A DNA stretch of 64,000 bases. Source: Acidobacteriota bacterium (GTDB taxonomy: Bacteria > Acidobacteriota > Blastocatellia > Chloracidobacteriales > JADJPF01). Positions 9,082 to 17,939 of the stretch are shown in pieces. Location of the stretch: the NCBI GenBank assembly GCA_016213785.1, contig JACQZQ010000061.1, positions 31,285 through 95,284 of the forward strand. The letters are read 5' to 3'. The position numbers and the translations under genes were made by a program. The notes under the pieces were generated by a model. The model saw nothing but the letters and a program-made list of their open reading frames with translations, was not told the origin of the DNA and ran no database searches. Within the stretch, counting starts at the first letter, position 1; every line of letters starts with the position of its first letter.

Positions 9082-9153
9082 TGGGCGATACTGGATTCGA
9101 ACCAGTGACCCTCGGTGTGTAAGACCGATGCTCTACCGCTGAGCCAACCGCCC
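9082..9153 (-). tRNA. tRNA-Val (anticodon TAC)
   Basis: The minus strand folds as a full cloverleaf. The acceptor stem GGGCGGT pairs with ATCGCCC (one G-U), the D stem is GCTC/GAGC, and the anticodon stem TCGGT/ACCGA encloses loop CTTACAC with TAC at positions 34-36. The T arm contains GGTTCGAATCC. The discriminator is A73, and CCA is not encoded. The anticodon TAC reads GTA and, by wobble, other Val codons. Confidence 0.95.
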
Positions 9154-9324
9154 TTTTCAAAATTCCCTTAAGAAACCGGGAGTGTACTCTTCTAGGCTAT
9201 CAAATGTCAAGCTAGTATTGCTTATTTTCTTGAAATTGCCTATTTTTTTCTAAATGGTTTGCTCCTTTTAATAAGCTCGATTATTATAAGCGATTCTTGT
9301 TATTTTAACGGGATATTTATAAAA

Positions 9325-11973
9325 ATGATAAAACCTTCTAAACAACCTTCAAATAACACAAAAGACGTAACTTTAGAGCGTCCACTACCTCACAATCTAG
9401 AAGCTGAGAGAGCAGTTCTTGGAGCTATTTTGCTTGATAGTAGTTTGTGTAATCAGGCCATAGAGATGCTTAAAGTGGATGATTTTTTCTTTGATTCGCA
9501 CCGTCGTATCTATGAAAAAATGTTAATACTTTCTGAAACTGCCCAAGCCATAGACCAAATTACTTTACAAGAAGAACTTTCTCGAACCTCAGAACTTGAA
9601 CAAATTGGTGGAGTTGCCTATTTAGCAAGCCTTTATGATGGGGCAATTCGTATGGGCAACATTGAGAGTTATGCAAAAATTATAAAAGGCAAAAGCATTC
9701 TTCGCCGTCTTATTACTGCTTCAAATCAAATTATTCATACTTGTATGGATCAAGAAAGTGATCCTTATGAAATTTTAGACGAAGCAGAAAAAATGGTTTT
9801 TGAAATTGCTGATGAACGTATCCGCACAGGTTTTGTTAGCATTTCTGAAGTTGCAAGACAACAGCTTGAACTGGTTGAAAAAGCCTCTCATCGCCCTGAG
9901 CTAATGACAGGTGTGCCTACAGGATTTACTCATTTAGACCGTCTTACTAACGGGCTTCAACGTTCTGACTTAATTATTATTGCCGCTCGTCCTTCGGTCG
10001 GAAAAACCGCATTTGGCTTAAGTATTGCTCAAAATGCTTCAGTAGCAGCAGATAAAATTATAGGTGTTTTTTCGCTAGAAATGACTAAAGAGGCTTTGGT
10101 TTCGCGTTTGCTTTGCTCTGAGGCTCAAGTAGATGCCCATAAACTAAGAGGAGGGTTTTTAAGCCGTGAAGAATGGGCAAGACTTGGGGCAGGGCTTCAA
10201 ACCATTTCACAAGCTAAAATTTTTATTGATGATACAGCAGGGATTTCTATTCTAGAAATGCGTGCTAAAGCTCGTAGACTAAAAGCTGAACATGGACTTG
10301 ATCTACTTATTGTAGACTACTTACAACTTATAAGAGGCCGAGGAAAAATAGAGAATCGCCAACAAGAAGTTTCTCAAATTTCTCGTGATCTAAAAGCTCT
10401 TGCTAAGGAATTAGATGTCCCTTTAATAGCGCTTAGCCAACTTTCACGTGCTCCAGAATCAAGATCTGATCATCGCCCTCAATTAGCAGACTTAAGAGAA
10501 TCAGGATGTCTTAGCGGAGAAACCTTAGTTTATTTACCAGAACAAGGGCAATATTGTCTTATTAAAGATTTAGTTGGAAAAACTGGTTTCAAAGTCTTAG
10601 CCTTAAATACCAATACATGGCAATTAGAACCTAGTATTGTAACAAACGCTTTTACTACAGGTTATAAGCCAGTTTATACACTTACAACTAAACTAGGGAG
10701 AAATATTCGTGCCACTGCAAATCATAAATTTTTGACTATTAATGGTTGGAAACGTCTTGATAGGCTTATACTCAGCGACCGTATAGCTTTACCCCAACAA
10801 CTTCCTGAGACTGATAAATCAACTCTGACTAATGCAGAATTAGCGCTATTAGGGCACTTAATAGGGGATGGTTGCACACTTCCACGCCATTCGATTCAAT
10901 ACACAACAAAAGATCTTAGATTGGCTGAATTAGTAGCCAATTTGGCTAAGGAAGTTTTTAGAGATAAAATAACGCCTCGTATAAAGCAAGAGCGTTCATG
11001 GTATCAAGTTTACTTACCTGCTAGTGAAAAACTTACTCATAAAAAGAGGAATCCTATTACTGAGTGGTTAGATAAATTAGAAGTATTTGGTCTTAGGTCA
11101 TATGAAAAGCGTATACCTAAGGAAGTCTTTACCCAATCGACGCAGAGTATCTCTTGTTTCTTGCGCCATTTGTGGGTAACAGATGGTTGTATTAAACACT
11201 ATCCAGAAAACACACATTACCCTTCTATATATTACGCTTCTAGTAGTATAGAACTAGTCTTTGGTGTTCAGTCTTTATTATTGCGCCTAGGAATAAATGC
11301 TAGGATATCTTCTCATGGTCAAAAAAATAAAGGCAGAATACAATACCATATAACAATCAGTGGTAAACCTGACATTGAAAAATTCTTAAATGAAATTGGT
11401 TCAGTAAGTAGTGATATAGTATTACATCTGAATGCTATATCAGAACAGTTAGCATATAAGTTTAGTAATACAAACCGAGACATAATACCTGCTGAAGTAT
11501 GGCGAGGATTAGCTTTACCAGCGGCAGCAAACAAAGGGTGGTCTCATAGAGATTTTCAAAAATTTTTAGGAATGTCTTATTGTGGAACTAGTCTTTATAA
11601 ACAAAATTTGAGCCGTGAAAGAGCAACTAGTATAGCTAAACTAGTTAAATCTGATGAACTATTGGCTTTAGGAGAAAGCCATGTTTATTGGGATGAAATA
11701 GTTTCAATAGAGCCAGATGGTATTTCAGATGTTTATGATTTAACTGTAGATAAATTACATAATTTTGTTGCAAATGGTATAGTTGCCCATAATAGCATTG
11801 AGCAAGATGCAGATGTTGTTATGTTTATCTATCGTGAAGAAATTTATAACCAAACAGAGGAAAACCAAGGTCAAGCAGATATTATAATTGGTAAACAAAG
11901 AAATGGGCCTATTGATACAGTAAAACTTGCCTTTATTAAACAATTTACTCGTTTTGAAAACCTTTATACCTAA
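9325..11973 (+). CDS. dnaB: replicative DNA helicase DnaB, interrupted by an intein
   Basis: One 882-aa frame encodes a DnaB helicase with an in-frame intein. The ATG at 9325 is chosen over an upstream in-frame TTG because it gives the usual DnaB N-terminus (RPLPHNLEAERAVLGAILLD). The spliced product would be 453 aa, a normal length. The N-extein (residues 1-394) holds the N-terminal primase-binding domain and the RecA-like core, with Walker A ARPSVGKTAF (221-230) and Walker B LLIVDYLQLI (327-336). The C-extein (59 aa, SIEQDADVVMF onward) supplies the last core motifs, so the helicase cannot work unless the intein splices out. DnaB unwinds DNA at the replication fork. Confidence 0.95.
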   Translation: MIKPSKQPSNNTKDVTLERPLPHNLEAERAVLGAILLDSSLCNQAIEMLKVDDFFFDSHRRIYEKMLILSETAQAIDQITLQEELSRTSELEQIGGVAYLASLYDGAIRMGNIESYAKIIKGKSILRRLITASNQIIHTCMDQESDPYEILDEAEKMVFEIADERIRTGFVSISEVARQQLELVEKASHRPELMTGVPTGFTHLDRLTNGLQRSDLIIIAARPSVGKTAFGLSIAQNASVAADKIIGVFSLEMTKEALVSRLLCSEAQVDAHKLRGGFLSREEWARLGAGLQTISQAKIFIDDTAGISILEMRAKARRLKAEHGLDLLIVDYLQLIRGRGKIENRQQEVSQISRDLKALAKELDVPLIALSQLSRAPESRSDHRPQLADLRESGCLSGETLVYLPEQGQYCLIKDLVGKTGFKVLALNTNTWQLEPSIVTNAFTTGYKPVYTLTTKLGRNIRATANHKFLTINGWKRLDRLILSDRIALPQQLPETDKSTLTNAELALLGHLIGDGCTLPRHSIQYTTKDLRLAELVANLAKEVFRDKITPRIKQERSWYQVYLPASEKLTHKKRNPITEWLDKLEVFGLRSYEKRIPKEVFTQSTQSISCFLRHLWVTDGCIKHYPENTHYPSIYYASSSIELVFGVQSLLLRLGINARISSHGQKNKGRIQYHITISGKPDIEKFLNEIGSVSSDIVLHLNAISEQLAYKFSNTNRDIIPAEVWRGLALPAAANKGWSHRDFQKFLGMSYCGTSLYKQNLSRERATSIAKLVKSDELLALGESHVYWDEIVSIEPDGISDVYDLTVDKLHNFVANGIVAHNSIEQDADVVMFIYREEIYNQTEENQGQADIIIGKQRNGPIDTVKLAFIKQFTRFENLYT
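10507..11793 (+). mobile_element. DnaB intein with LAGLIDADG homing endonuclease
   Basis: The 429-aa intein starts at Cys (CLSGETL) right after DLRESG and ends VAHN before Ser of SIEQDADV. Splicing residues are all present: C1, block-B TANH (70-73), penultimate His428, Asn429 and the +1 Ser. Endonuclease blocks are LALLGHLIGDG (112-122, acidic D121) and FLRHLWVTDG (218-227, acidic D226). A DNA-binding region lies between about 230 and 385. The insertion point and the splicing blocks (RATANHKFLT, LHNFVANGIVAHN) closely match the Synechocystis DnaB intein as I remember it, including a length near 429 aa. All key residues are intact, so both splicing and homing may be active. Confidence 0.95.
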
Positions 11974-12020
11974 GACTTATTATGTGTCAGTATAAGCCTA
12001 GTGATAGTGAACTAGGAGGT

Positions 12021-12944
12021 TTACTTGACTTCTATACAAATATTAGTAGCAGGGAATTTACGTCCTTCATGGTTAAGAGTAACTACTAAAGTGTAAACTC
12101 CTGCCTTTCCTCCTTTAGAGTTAATTTGACAGGAAAACTTTCCTGTTTTTTGATCCACATCTATTTCACCTGTAGAATCGTCAGAATAAACTCGCCCATC
12201 TGTTAATTTAGGACGTAACACTAAACGGTCTTGAGGAAAACTATAACCTCCAGTTCGATTAAGAAAAGCTACTTCTAAAGGTTCTGGAAAAGGTTCATAA
12301 GTAATAGTAATAGTATGAATGTCTGTTCCTTCAAAAAGTAGTTCACCTTTTAAGAGAATATCTTTTCCAAGCTTTACTTTTCTTTCAATAGGTTCAACTT
12401 CAATATAACGAGCTAGAAATTCCTCAGCTATTTGTACTCTGTAATTATTAAACATAAAAGCCAGTCCAACATGTGTATATTCAGGGCTTAAAATAGTACG
12501 GCGATGGCTATCATTTGGCGGCGTTTCATTAAACATTGCTAAATGTAACTGTTCAATTATGCTAGGAATTCTACTGTTATCAAACCCGCTATTACTCCAT
12601 TTGCCTGCTACATTTTCACCTACTGCATCTGTTCCACCAGCTAAGGAATAACGCATATAAGGCTTAAGCCCTGCTTGATTCCAATGACTAGTAAATTCAT
12701 ATTCAAGCATCTCTTTTGCATGACGCTCGGCTATTTTGCTAGCAAAATCATCTAGCTCAATAGGACGCAACCCTTGGCTTCTACGTTCCTGGTTAATTAG
12801 TTGAAAAATATGTTGTTTAAGCTGTTCTGTATTTATAGTGCTAGAGTTAGTAGCAGTTTTAGGTGTAGAAAACCCCTTAAATGAAAAATTTAATAATATG
12901 ATAAATGATAAACATAAGAAAAAACTGATTTTATATTTTTTCAT
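12021..12944 (-). CDS. secreted CAP-domain (SCP/PR1-like) protein
   Basis: The 307-aa protein has a signal peptide (about 1-25, basic start then IILLNFSF). A bacterial CAP domain spans about 41-180. Conserved residues are H87 (TSHW), E110 (VGENVAG), H147 (SHRRTILSPEYTHVG) and the late Glu pair EE near 174-175. These form the usual CAP cavity. A beta-rich region (about 185-307) follows, possibly a surface-binding module. CAP proteins act outside the cell, and roles range from lipid binding to protease-like activity; none can be assigned here. It is convergent with dnaB, ending 47 bp from it. The minus-strand start has GAGA upstream. Confidence 0.85.
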   Translation of the reverse strand: MKKYKISFFLCLSFIILLNFSFKGFSTPKTATNSSTINTEQLKQHIFQLINQERRSQGLRPIELDDFASKIAERHAKEMLEYEFTSHWNQAGLKPYMRYSLAGGTDAVGENVAGKWSNSGFDNSRIPSIIEQLHLAMFNETPPNDSHRRTILSPEYTHVGLAFMFNNYRVQIAEEFLARYIEVEPIERKVKLGKDILLKGELLFEGTDIHTITITYEPFPEPLEVAFLNRTGGYSFPQDRLVLRPKLTDGRVYSDDSTGEIDVDQKTGKFSCQINSKGGKAGVYTLVVTLNHEGRKFPATNICIEVK

Positions 12945-13102
12945 AATCTCGATACTTGATTTTAATATTTTTTAGATGCTTACTTTTTATCAAATACTAT
13001 GGAAAATTTCTACTTGTAAGGAAAATTTTTGAGAAAAAATCCTCTAAAACCAAAAGTAAACTAAGAGCTAAAGCTAGCTAAACTTAATTAATCTTTTCCA
13101 AA

Positions 13103-13138
13103 AAAATAAGGCTGGGAATTTTTTCCCAACCTTATTTT
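13103..13138. terminator. terminator downstream of the DUF4870 gene
   Basis: A 16-bp stem with one mismatch (AAAATAAGGCTGGGAA against TTCCCAACCTTATTTT) and a 4-nt loop lies 20 bp past the stop of the minus-strand gene at 13159. T and A tracts on each side make it usable in both directions. Confidence 0.8.
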
Positions 13139-13158
13139 AACTAATTTCTAAGCTGATA

Positions 13159-13587
13159 CTACATTTTATCAGCATAATTGCCAATTATTGGTAATTTATA
13201 AAACTGATATTGATAGGTTTTGACTATAGTAATAACGACTAATATTAATGATCCAAAACATATAATTAACCAAAACGGGATCATTAATAGGGCAAAAATA
13301 AAACCAATAACTGGAATTTTTCCTATAATCATTCCAACTATTGAAACTACAGTGCTTAATGCTATTAATCCGCCAGCAAATAATAGAGATTGTATTGCAT
13401 GAAAACGAACAAACTTACTTTCTTTAGACTCTGTAAGTAGAAATACAATAGCTGCAATAAAACCAAAAGGTACATAACAAAGCAAACCAGCAATGTTATA
13501 GTCTAGGTTTAAGACCTGTGTTTTTCCAGTTGGCGACATAGGAAGATTTGGAGTACCTAAATATTGAGGGTCTATAGGTGATGACAT
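13159..13587 (-). CDS. DUF4870 membrane protein
   Basis: The 142-aa protein has a Pro-rich N-terminus (1-25) and then the DUF4870 core. The core has IAGLLCYVPFGFIAAIVF as the first helix, the conserved FVRFHAIQSLLF motif (about 79-90), and two further hydrophobic segments (about 93-112 and 117-138). Such small integral membrane proteins are common and of unknown function. A strong GGAGG lies about 6 nt upstream of the ATG. It shares its strand with the PrsW-FHA gene 81 bp upstream and ends at a clear terminator. Confidence 0.88.
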   Translation of the reverse strand: MSSPIDPQYLGTPNLPMSPTGKTQVLNLDYNIAGLLCYVPFGFIAAIVFLLTESKESKFVRFHAIQSLLFAGGLIALSTVVSIVGMIIGKIPVIGFIFALLMIPFWLIICFGSLILVVITIVKTYQYQFYKLPIIGNYADKM

Positions 13588-13668
13588 AAAAACCTCCTAA
13601 GCGTTTAAGTAGCTTGTTAACAAGTAGAGACGCAAGAGTTATGCCAACTTAAGAAAAATAAGGTAAAA

Positions 13669-14895
13669 CTAAATTTGCATTATATTTAAAGCTCGATAAA
13701 TTAACCTAACTTGACCAAAGCGCACTTCATAGCCATTTTGCAAATAACCTTCATTTACTCGTTTGCCATTAATGAACACTCCATTAATACTATTAAGATC
13801 TTGTACTATATGATAGCCTCTTTCATCCCAAAAAACTAAAGCATGACGATTTTCTACAGTTTCATCATCTAGTACAAACTCATTATCTAGGGTTTTTCCG
13901 ATAGCTATTGATGGTTTATCAAGTACATGAAGAATTTCTTCTGTTCCAAGTTCAGTAATTTTAATAAAGTGGGGGTAAACTGAAGTAGGTGCAGATTGTA
14001 CTATAGCTAAAAGACTCTGATGACAATAGTTACAACTAACTGATCCAGGTTCATTTATTGCACTGCATTTAGCACAAGATCGCATTTCTCCTAAATCAAT
14101 TTGAGGGAGTTTTTTACGACATTTACGGCATATTAAACCGGCTCTACCTACTTGGCCGCAATTTGGACATCTTAAAACAGCTTTAAGTTTTGCGCTCTCA
14201 TTACGTTTAGGAGATTTTTTTATAAACTCTAAAACATTAGACTCTACATACCAAAACATTCCACCCATTAATAAGAGTATTGTGATAAAAGAAAGTATAA
14301 GTGATTTATCTCCAATCATTACTAAAATAAAATCAAATAGGCCATGTGTAATAGCTGCTAGAAGTAAACCGTAAATAATAATATTAGTGCGTTTTCCTCT
14401 AACATTTGATGCTGCTTTTGCTTGACTTAGTGCCAAACCCCAAAAAGCAGAAAATAACGCATGTCCTGCATTAGAAATTGGGCCACGTATTTTAAGGATC
14501 TCTAAGTTTTGAAATTGGCTAACATAAAGTACATTTTCGGCAGCAGCAAATCCTAATGCAGCAGCAGCAGCATAAATTACCCCATCAATAGGCTCATCAA
14601 ATTCAGGTTGTTTATAAGCAAAAACTAGCACAGCCAATAACTTAGCACTTTCTTCTACTGGCCCAACAATACCAAAGAATTGAACAAAATTAGATAGAAA
14701 GCTATTTTGCCCTAAGAAAAATGCTACAAATACAATACCTACAGTATTAAAAATTAGTGCTGGTATTGTTGCGAATATACCTAAGAGAAAAGTTACAAAA
14801 ACTAATGAAATAGGCTCACGGTCGTGCCAATCCTGAACATAAAAAAAGGCTAACCAAAATAGACAAGGCAACAGAGAGAGTAAAATTATTAGCAT
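13669..14895 (-). CDS. PrsW-type intramembrane protease fused to zinc ribbons and FHA
   Basis: The 408-aa protein combines three modules. Residues 1-225 form a PrsW-like multipass membrane domain with the family residues E81-E82 (VEESAK), AAEN at 118-121, H145 (NAGHALFSA) and H184 (AITHGLFD). Residues 243-291 carry two CxxC...CxxC zinc ribbons (C243, C246, C256, C259; C274, C277, C288, C291). Residues about 325-400 are an FHA domain with IGK, NRHALV and NSINGVFING. PrsW proteins are implicated in site-1 cleavage of anti-sigma factors. A phosphothreonine reader on the cytosolic side suggests that proteolysis is gated by kinase activity, which is inference. Confidence 0.88.
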   Translation of the reverse strand: MLIILLSLLPCLFWLAFFYVQDWHDREPISLVFVTFLLGIFATIPALIFNTVGIVFVAFFLGQNSFLSNFVQFFGIVGPVEESAKLLAVLVFAYKQPEFDEPIDGVIYAAAAALGFAAAENVLYVSQFQNLEILKIRGPISNAGHALFSAFWGLALSQAKAASNVRGKRTNIIIYGLLLAAITHGLFDFILVMIGDKSLILSFITILLLMGGMFWYVESNVLEFIKKSPKRNESAKLKAVLRCPNCGQVGRAGLICRKCRKKLPQIDLGEMRSCAKCSAINEPGSVSCNYCHQSLLAIVQSAPTSVYPHFIKITELGTEEILHVLDKPSIAIGKTLDNEFVLDDETVENRHALVFWDERGYHIVQDLNSINGVFINGKRVNEGYLQNGYEVRFGQVRLIYRALNIMQI

Positions 14896-15029
14896 AATGA
14901 TGTTTATTGGGCTTATTTACTGACGAATTTAGCAAATTAATGATATCATCTGAATAGATTAGTAACAATCTTTAATTTTAAGAAATTTTACTAGCTTTTG
15001 TTTTTCATTTTTTAAGGTATAGTTAAACT

Positions 15030-15932
15030 ATGTTTCAAATAAAAGTTCCCGCCACATCAGCTAATTTAGGCGCAGGTTTTGACTGTTTTGGGCTAGCATT
15101 AAAGCTTTATTTAACTGTTAGAGTTAAAACTAATCTAGATCAAATTCATCATAAAATAGAATTATCCGGTCAAGGTGTAGAAAGTTTACCTACAGATGAG
15201 AATAACTTAATTCTAAAAGTAGCAAATTTTGTTGCTCAAAAAGAGAATATCATTTTGCCCAAGCTCTATTTAGAAGTAGAAAATCATTTGCCTTTAGCTA
15301 GGGGGCTTGGTAGTAGTGCAGGAGCAATTACAGCGGGAATTGCAATTGTAGAGGCTTTAGAAAAAGAGTTTTCAAGTGAAAAGTTTTTTTCTTATGCAAG
15401 ACATTTTGAAAATCATCTTGATAATATTGCTGCTGCACGTTATGGTGCTTTTACAATTGCTGTTTCAGACAAAGAAGGTTTAGCTATAAAACAAAAATGG
15501 CCGGAAAAAATAAAAGCTTTGGTTCTAATTCCTGATTTTCAGCTAGATACACAAAAAGCTAGAGGGGTTTTGCCTACTAGCTATTCTAGAAGTGATGCAA
15601 TATTTAATCTCCAACATGCGTTATTATTTCAGGCATCAATAATGCAAGAAAATTATAGTTTAATTGGACAGGCTCTAGAGGATCGATGGCATCAAAATTT
15701 TCGTGCTCCTCTTGTTCCAGGACTTCAAGAGGCTTTGACTATAAAGATGCCAGGGCTTTTAGGAGTCGCCTTAAGTGGTTCTGGGCCAGCGATTCTTGCC
15801 TTAGCACTAGAAAATTTTTCTGCTATTGCTGAAAAGCTAAAGCAAATATTTGCCAAACAAAACATTAAGGCGGAAACAAAACTTTTAGAAATAGATCAAC
15901 AAGGAAGGGCAATAGAGTTTTTTTATGAGTAA
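15030..15932 (+). CDS. thrB: homoserine kinase
   Basis: A 300-aa GHMP-family kinase. It has PATSANLGAGFDCFGLAL at 7-24, the ATP-binding PLARGLGSSAGA loop at 88-99, and a C-terminal GVALSGSGPAILAL motif. It phosphorylates L-homoserine to O-phosphohomoserine in threonine synthesis. The length is normal. It overlaps asd by 8 bp on the same strand, which makes a two-gene threonine/lysine/methionine-branch operon. No thrA or thrC is in the window. The Shine-Dalgarno is weak (AAGG about 11 nt upstream). Confidence 0.94.
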   Translation: MFQIKVPATSANLGAGFDCFGLALKLYLTVRVKTNLDQIHHKIELSGQGVESLPTDENNLILKVANFVAQKENIILPKLYLEVENHLPLARGLGSSAGAITAGIAIVEALEKEFSSEKFFSYARHFENHLDNIAAARYGAFTIAVSDKEGLAIKQKWPEKIKALVLIPDFQLDTQKARGVLPTSYSRSDAIFNLQHALLFQASIMQENYSLIGQALEDRWHQNFRAPLVPGLQEALTIKMPGLLGVALSGSGPAILALALENFSAIAEKLKQIFAKQNIKAETKLLEIDQQGRAIEFFYE

Positions 15933-16977
15933 GAAAATTAGAGTAGGTATTTTAGGGGCTACAGGAATGGTGGGTCAACGTTTTATTCAGTTGCTTGATA
16001 ATCATCCTGAATTTGAAGTAACAGCCTTAGCCGCTTCTGAGCGCTCAGAAGCACGAAGCTTTGCAGAAGCTTGTAGTTGGAAACTCCCAACACCAATGCC
16101 AAACTGGGTTAGAGGCATGTCACTTCAAACCTGCCAAACTCCTATGGATTGTGATATAGTTTTTTCAAGCCTACCTTCCTCAATGGCAGGGGCAGTTGAA
16201 GAATCTTTTGCTCAAGCAGGTTATCCTGTAATTAGCAATTCCTCAAATCATAGAATGTCTGTAGATGTTCCTCTTTTAGTACCAGAAATTAATGCTGAAC
16301 ATATTGAATTAATTAAAATTCAACAAAAACGCCGTGAATGGAAAAAAGGTTATATAGTAACTAATCCTAATTGTACTACAGTAGCTCTAGCTTTAGCGCT
16401 TGCACCAATAAATCAAGCTTTTGGTATTGAAGCTGTTATGGTTTCAACTATGCAAGCCCTCTCAGGCGCAGGTTATCCAGGGGTTGCTTCTTTGGATATT
16501 ATTGACAATGTTGTTCCTTTTATAGATGGCGAAGAGAAAAAAGTAGAAAGTGAGCCACAAAAAATCTTAGGACAATTTGAAAATGGTATGATAAAGGCTG
16601 CTGATTTTCGTGTTAGCGCTCAATGTCATAGAGTTAATGTGTCTGATGGTCATACAGAAGCAGTAACAATTAAACTTAAGAAAAAAACTAGTGTCGCAGA
16701 ATTAATTGAAGTAATGGAAAACTTTCAAGGTGAGCCACAAAGACTTAAACTTGCTAGTGCTCCATCACATCCAGTTGTTGTATTAAAGGAAAATAACCGA
16801 CCTCAGCCTAGATTAGATCGTGACCTAGAAAAGGGTATGGCAACAATTGTCGGTCGTGTTCGCGAGGATATTATTTTAGATTTTCGGTTTACTCTCTTAG
16901 GACATAATACTATACGAGGTGCTGCTGGTGCTGCAATTCTTAATGCAGAATTACTTGCTGCTAAAGGCTATATTTAA
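15925..16977 (+). CDS. asd: aspartate-semialdehyde dehydrogenase (archaeal/fungal-type branch)
   Basis: The 350-aa enzyme reduces aspartyl phosphate to aspartate semialdehyde with NADPH, feeding lysine, methionine and threonine synthesis. The dinucleotide loop is GATGMVGQRF (11-20). The catalytic Cys is C150 in TNPNCTT, and the catalytic His is H243 in VSDGHTEAV. The sequence style (EFEVTALAASERS, then SLPSSMAGAVEE) fits the archaeal/fungal-type ASADH rather than the enteric type. It begins inside the 3' end of thrB, so translational coupling is likely. No internal oddity was seen. Confidence 0.94.
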   Translation: MSKKIRVGILGATGMVGQRFIQLLDNHPEFEVTALAASERSEARSFAEACSWKLPTPMPNWVRGMSLQTCQTPMDCDIVFSSLPSSMAGAVEESFAQAGYPVISNSSNHRMSVDVPLLVPEINAEHIELIKIQQKRREWKKGYIVTNPNCTTVALALALAPINQAFGIEAVMVSTMQALSGAGYPGVASLDIIDNVVPFIDGEEKKVESEPQKILGQFENGMIKAADFRVSAQCHRVNVSDGHTEAVTIKLKKKTSVAELIEVMENFQGEPQRLKLASAPSHPVVVLKENNRPQPRLDRDLEKGMATIVGRVREDIILDFRFTLLGHNTIRGAAGAAILNAELLAAKGYI

Positions 16978-17184
16978 GTATTTGATAAGGCTAAAAATGT
17001 AATGCTGCAAAATAAAGAAAAGCTAATGTGATTTCTTGATTTATTGAACTGTTGCTGTACATTTTTTATTCTCAACATTACATTTTGCATATTTTGCATA
17101 CTTGAGAAAACTTATATACAAATTAAAGCCAAACTATATCTTAAAGGACTAGTTAATGATGCTATTAAGTAAGAACCTACTATT

Positions 17185-17898
17185 TTATGAGTTTTTAGAA
17201 ATATTTGTGTTATCTATATTTTTCTTCCAACCAATGATTATTGAGAGAAAATTACCCCATCCATGTAAAATAACCATAATGATATGACCAGTTATAAAGA
17301 ATAAAAAACCGCACATTGTTAAAAAATGCCATAGCCGAACTAACTTAAAACCTCCTAGTAGATAAACGATAAAACTAAATTGAATAGGCTTATAAAGTAA
17401 AATTCCTGTTATAACAGAAAATACTCCTAGGATGATTACTATAGTATAGGCAAATTTTTGCAAAGCATTATAAGTTTCTATTTGTGGTGGTTTTGGTTTA
17501 AAAAAGAAATAGTGTTTTATCATAGGCAGTAAACCTTTTATATCTTTAGGTAAAAAGAAGATAGTTTTCCAATACCCTGTAAAAAAGCAAAGAAAAAGGT
17601 AAAAAATACCTGTGATAATAAATACCCACATAAAAGTAAAATGCCATTGAATAGCGCCCCCTAGCCATCCTCCTAGTCTAAGTACACTAGGAATATTAAT
17701 TAAATCTACTTGAGGTATTTTTTCTGCAAAGCTAGGAAAAGCAGAAAATATTTCTAACCCACTCATTATCAATATTGCGAGCGATAGTGCATTTAACCAA
17801 TGTGTTAGTCTTACAAATAATGGATGCTCATAGATATAGAGAATTGTTTTTTCTTTATCAACTATTTTAACTTTTTGCCCAAAGAATAGATTTTTCAT
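17185..17898 (-). CDS. cytochrome b561-type membrane subunit
   Basis: The 237-aa protein has four or five transmembrane helices. Histidines suited to haem ligation are H33 (RLTHWLNALSLAILIMSG), H86 (QWHFTFMWVF), H191 (LWHFLTMCG) and H205 (GHIIMVILHGW). This is the usual layout of di-haem cytochrome b subunits that exchange electrons between quinones and a periplasmic oxidoreductase. It lies 41 bp downstream of the molybdopterin oxidoreductase gene on the same strand and is its obvious redox partner. That resembles the MsrP/MsrQ or YedY/YedZ arrangement, although the sequence looks closer to formate- or thiosulfate-type cytochrome b. Confidence 0.82.
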   Translation of the reverse strand: MKNLFFGQKVKIVDKEKTILYIYEHPLFVRLTHWLNALSLAILIMSGLEIFSAFPSFAEKIPQVDLINIPSVLRLGGWLGGAIQWHFTFMWVFIITGIFYLFLCFFTGYWKTIFFLPKDIKGLLPMIKHYFFFKPKPPQIETYNALQKFAYTIVIILGVFSVITGILLYKPIQFSFIVYLLGGFKLVRLWHFLTMCGFLFFITGHIIMVILHGWGNFLSIIIGWKKNIDNTNISKNS

Positions 17899-17939
17899 TT
17901 TTTATCATTATTTATTTGATTTAATTTAATATATGAAAC

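Noticed and set aside
9259..9324. A 22-residue N-terminal extension of DnaB from a TTG codon
   Set aside because: The extension is hydrophobic and unlike any DnaB N-terminus. The ATG at 9325 gives the normal start.
10507..11793. Treating dnaB as two genes split by an insertion
   Set aside because: The insert is in frame, begins with Cys, ends HN before Ser and has all intein blocks, so it is removed at protein level.
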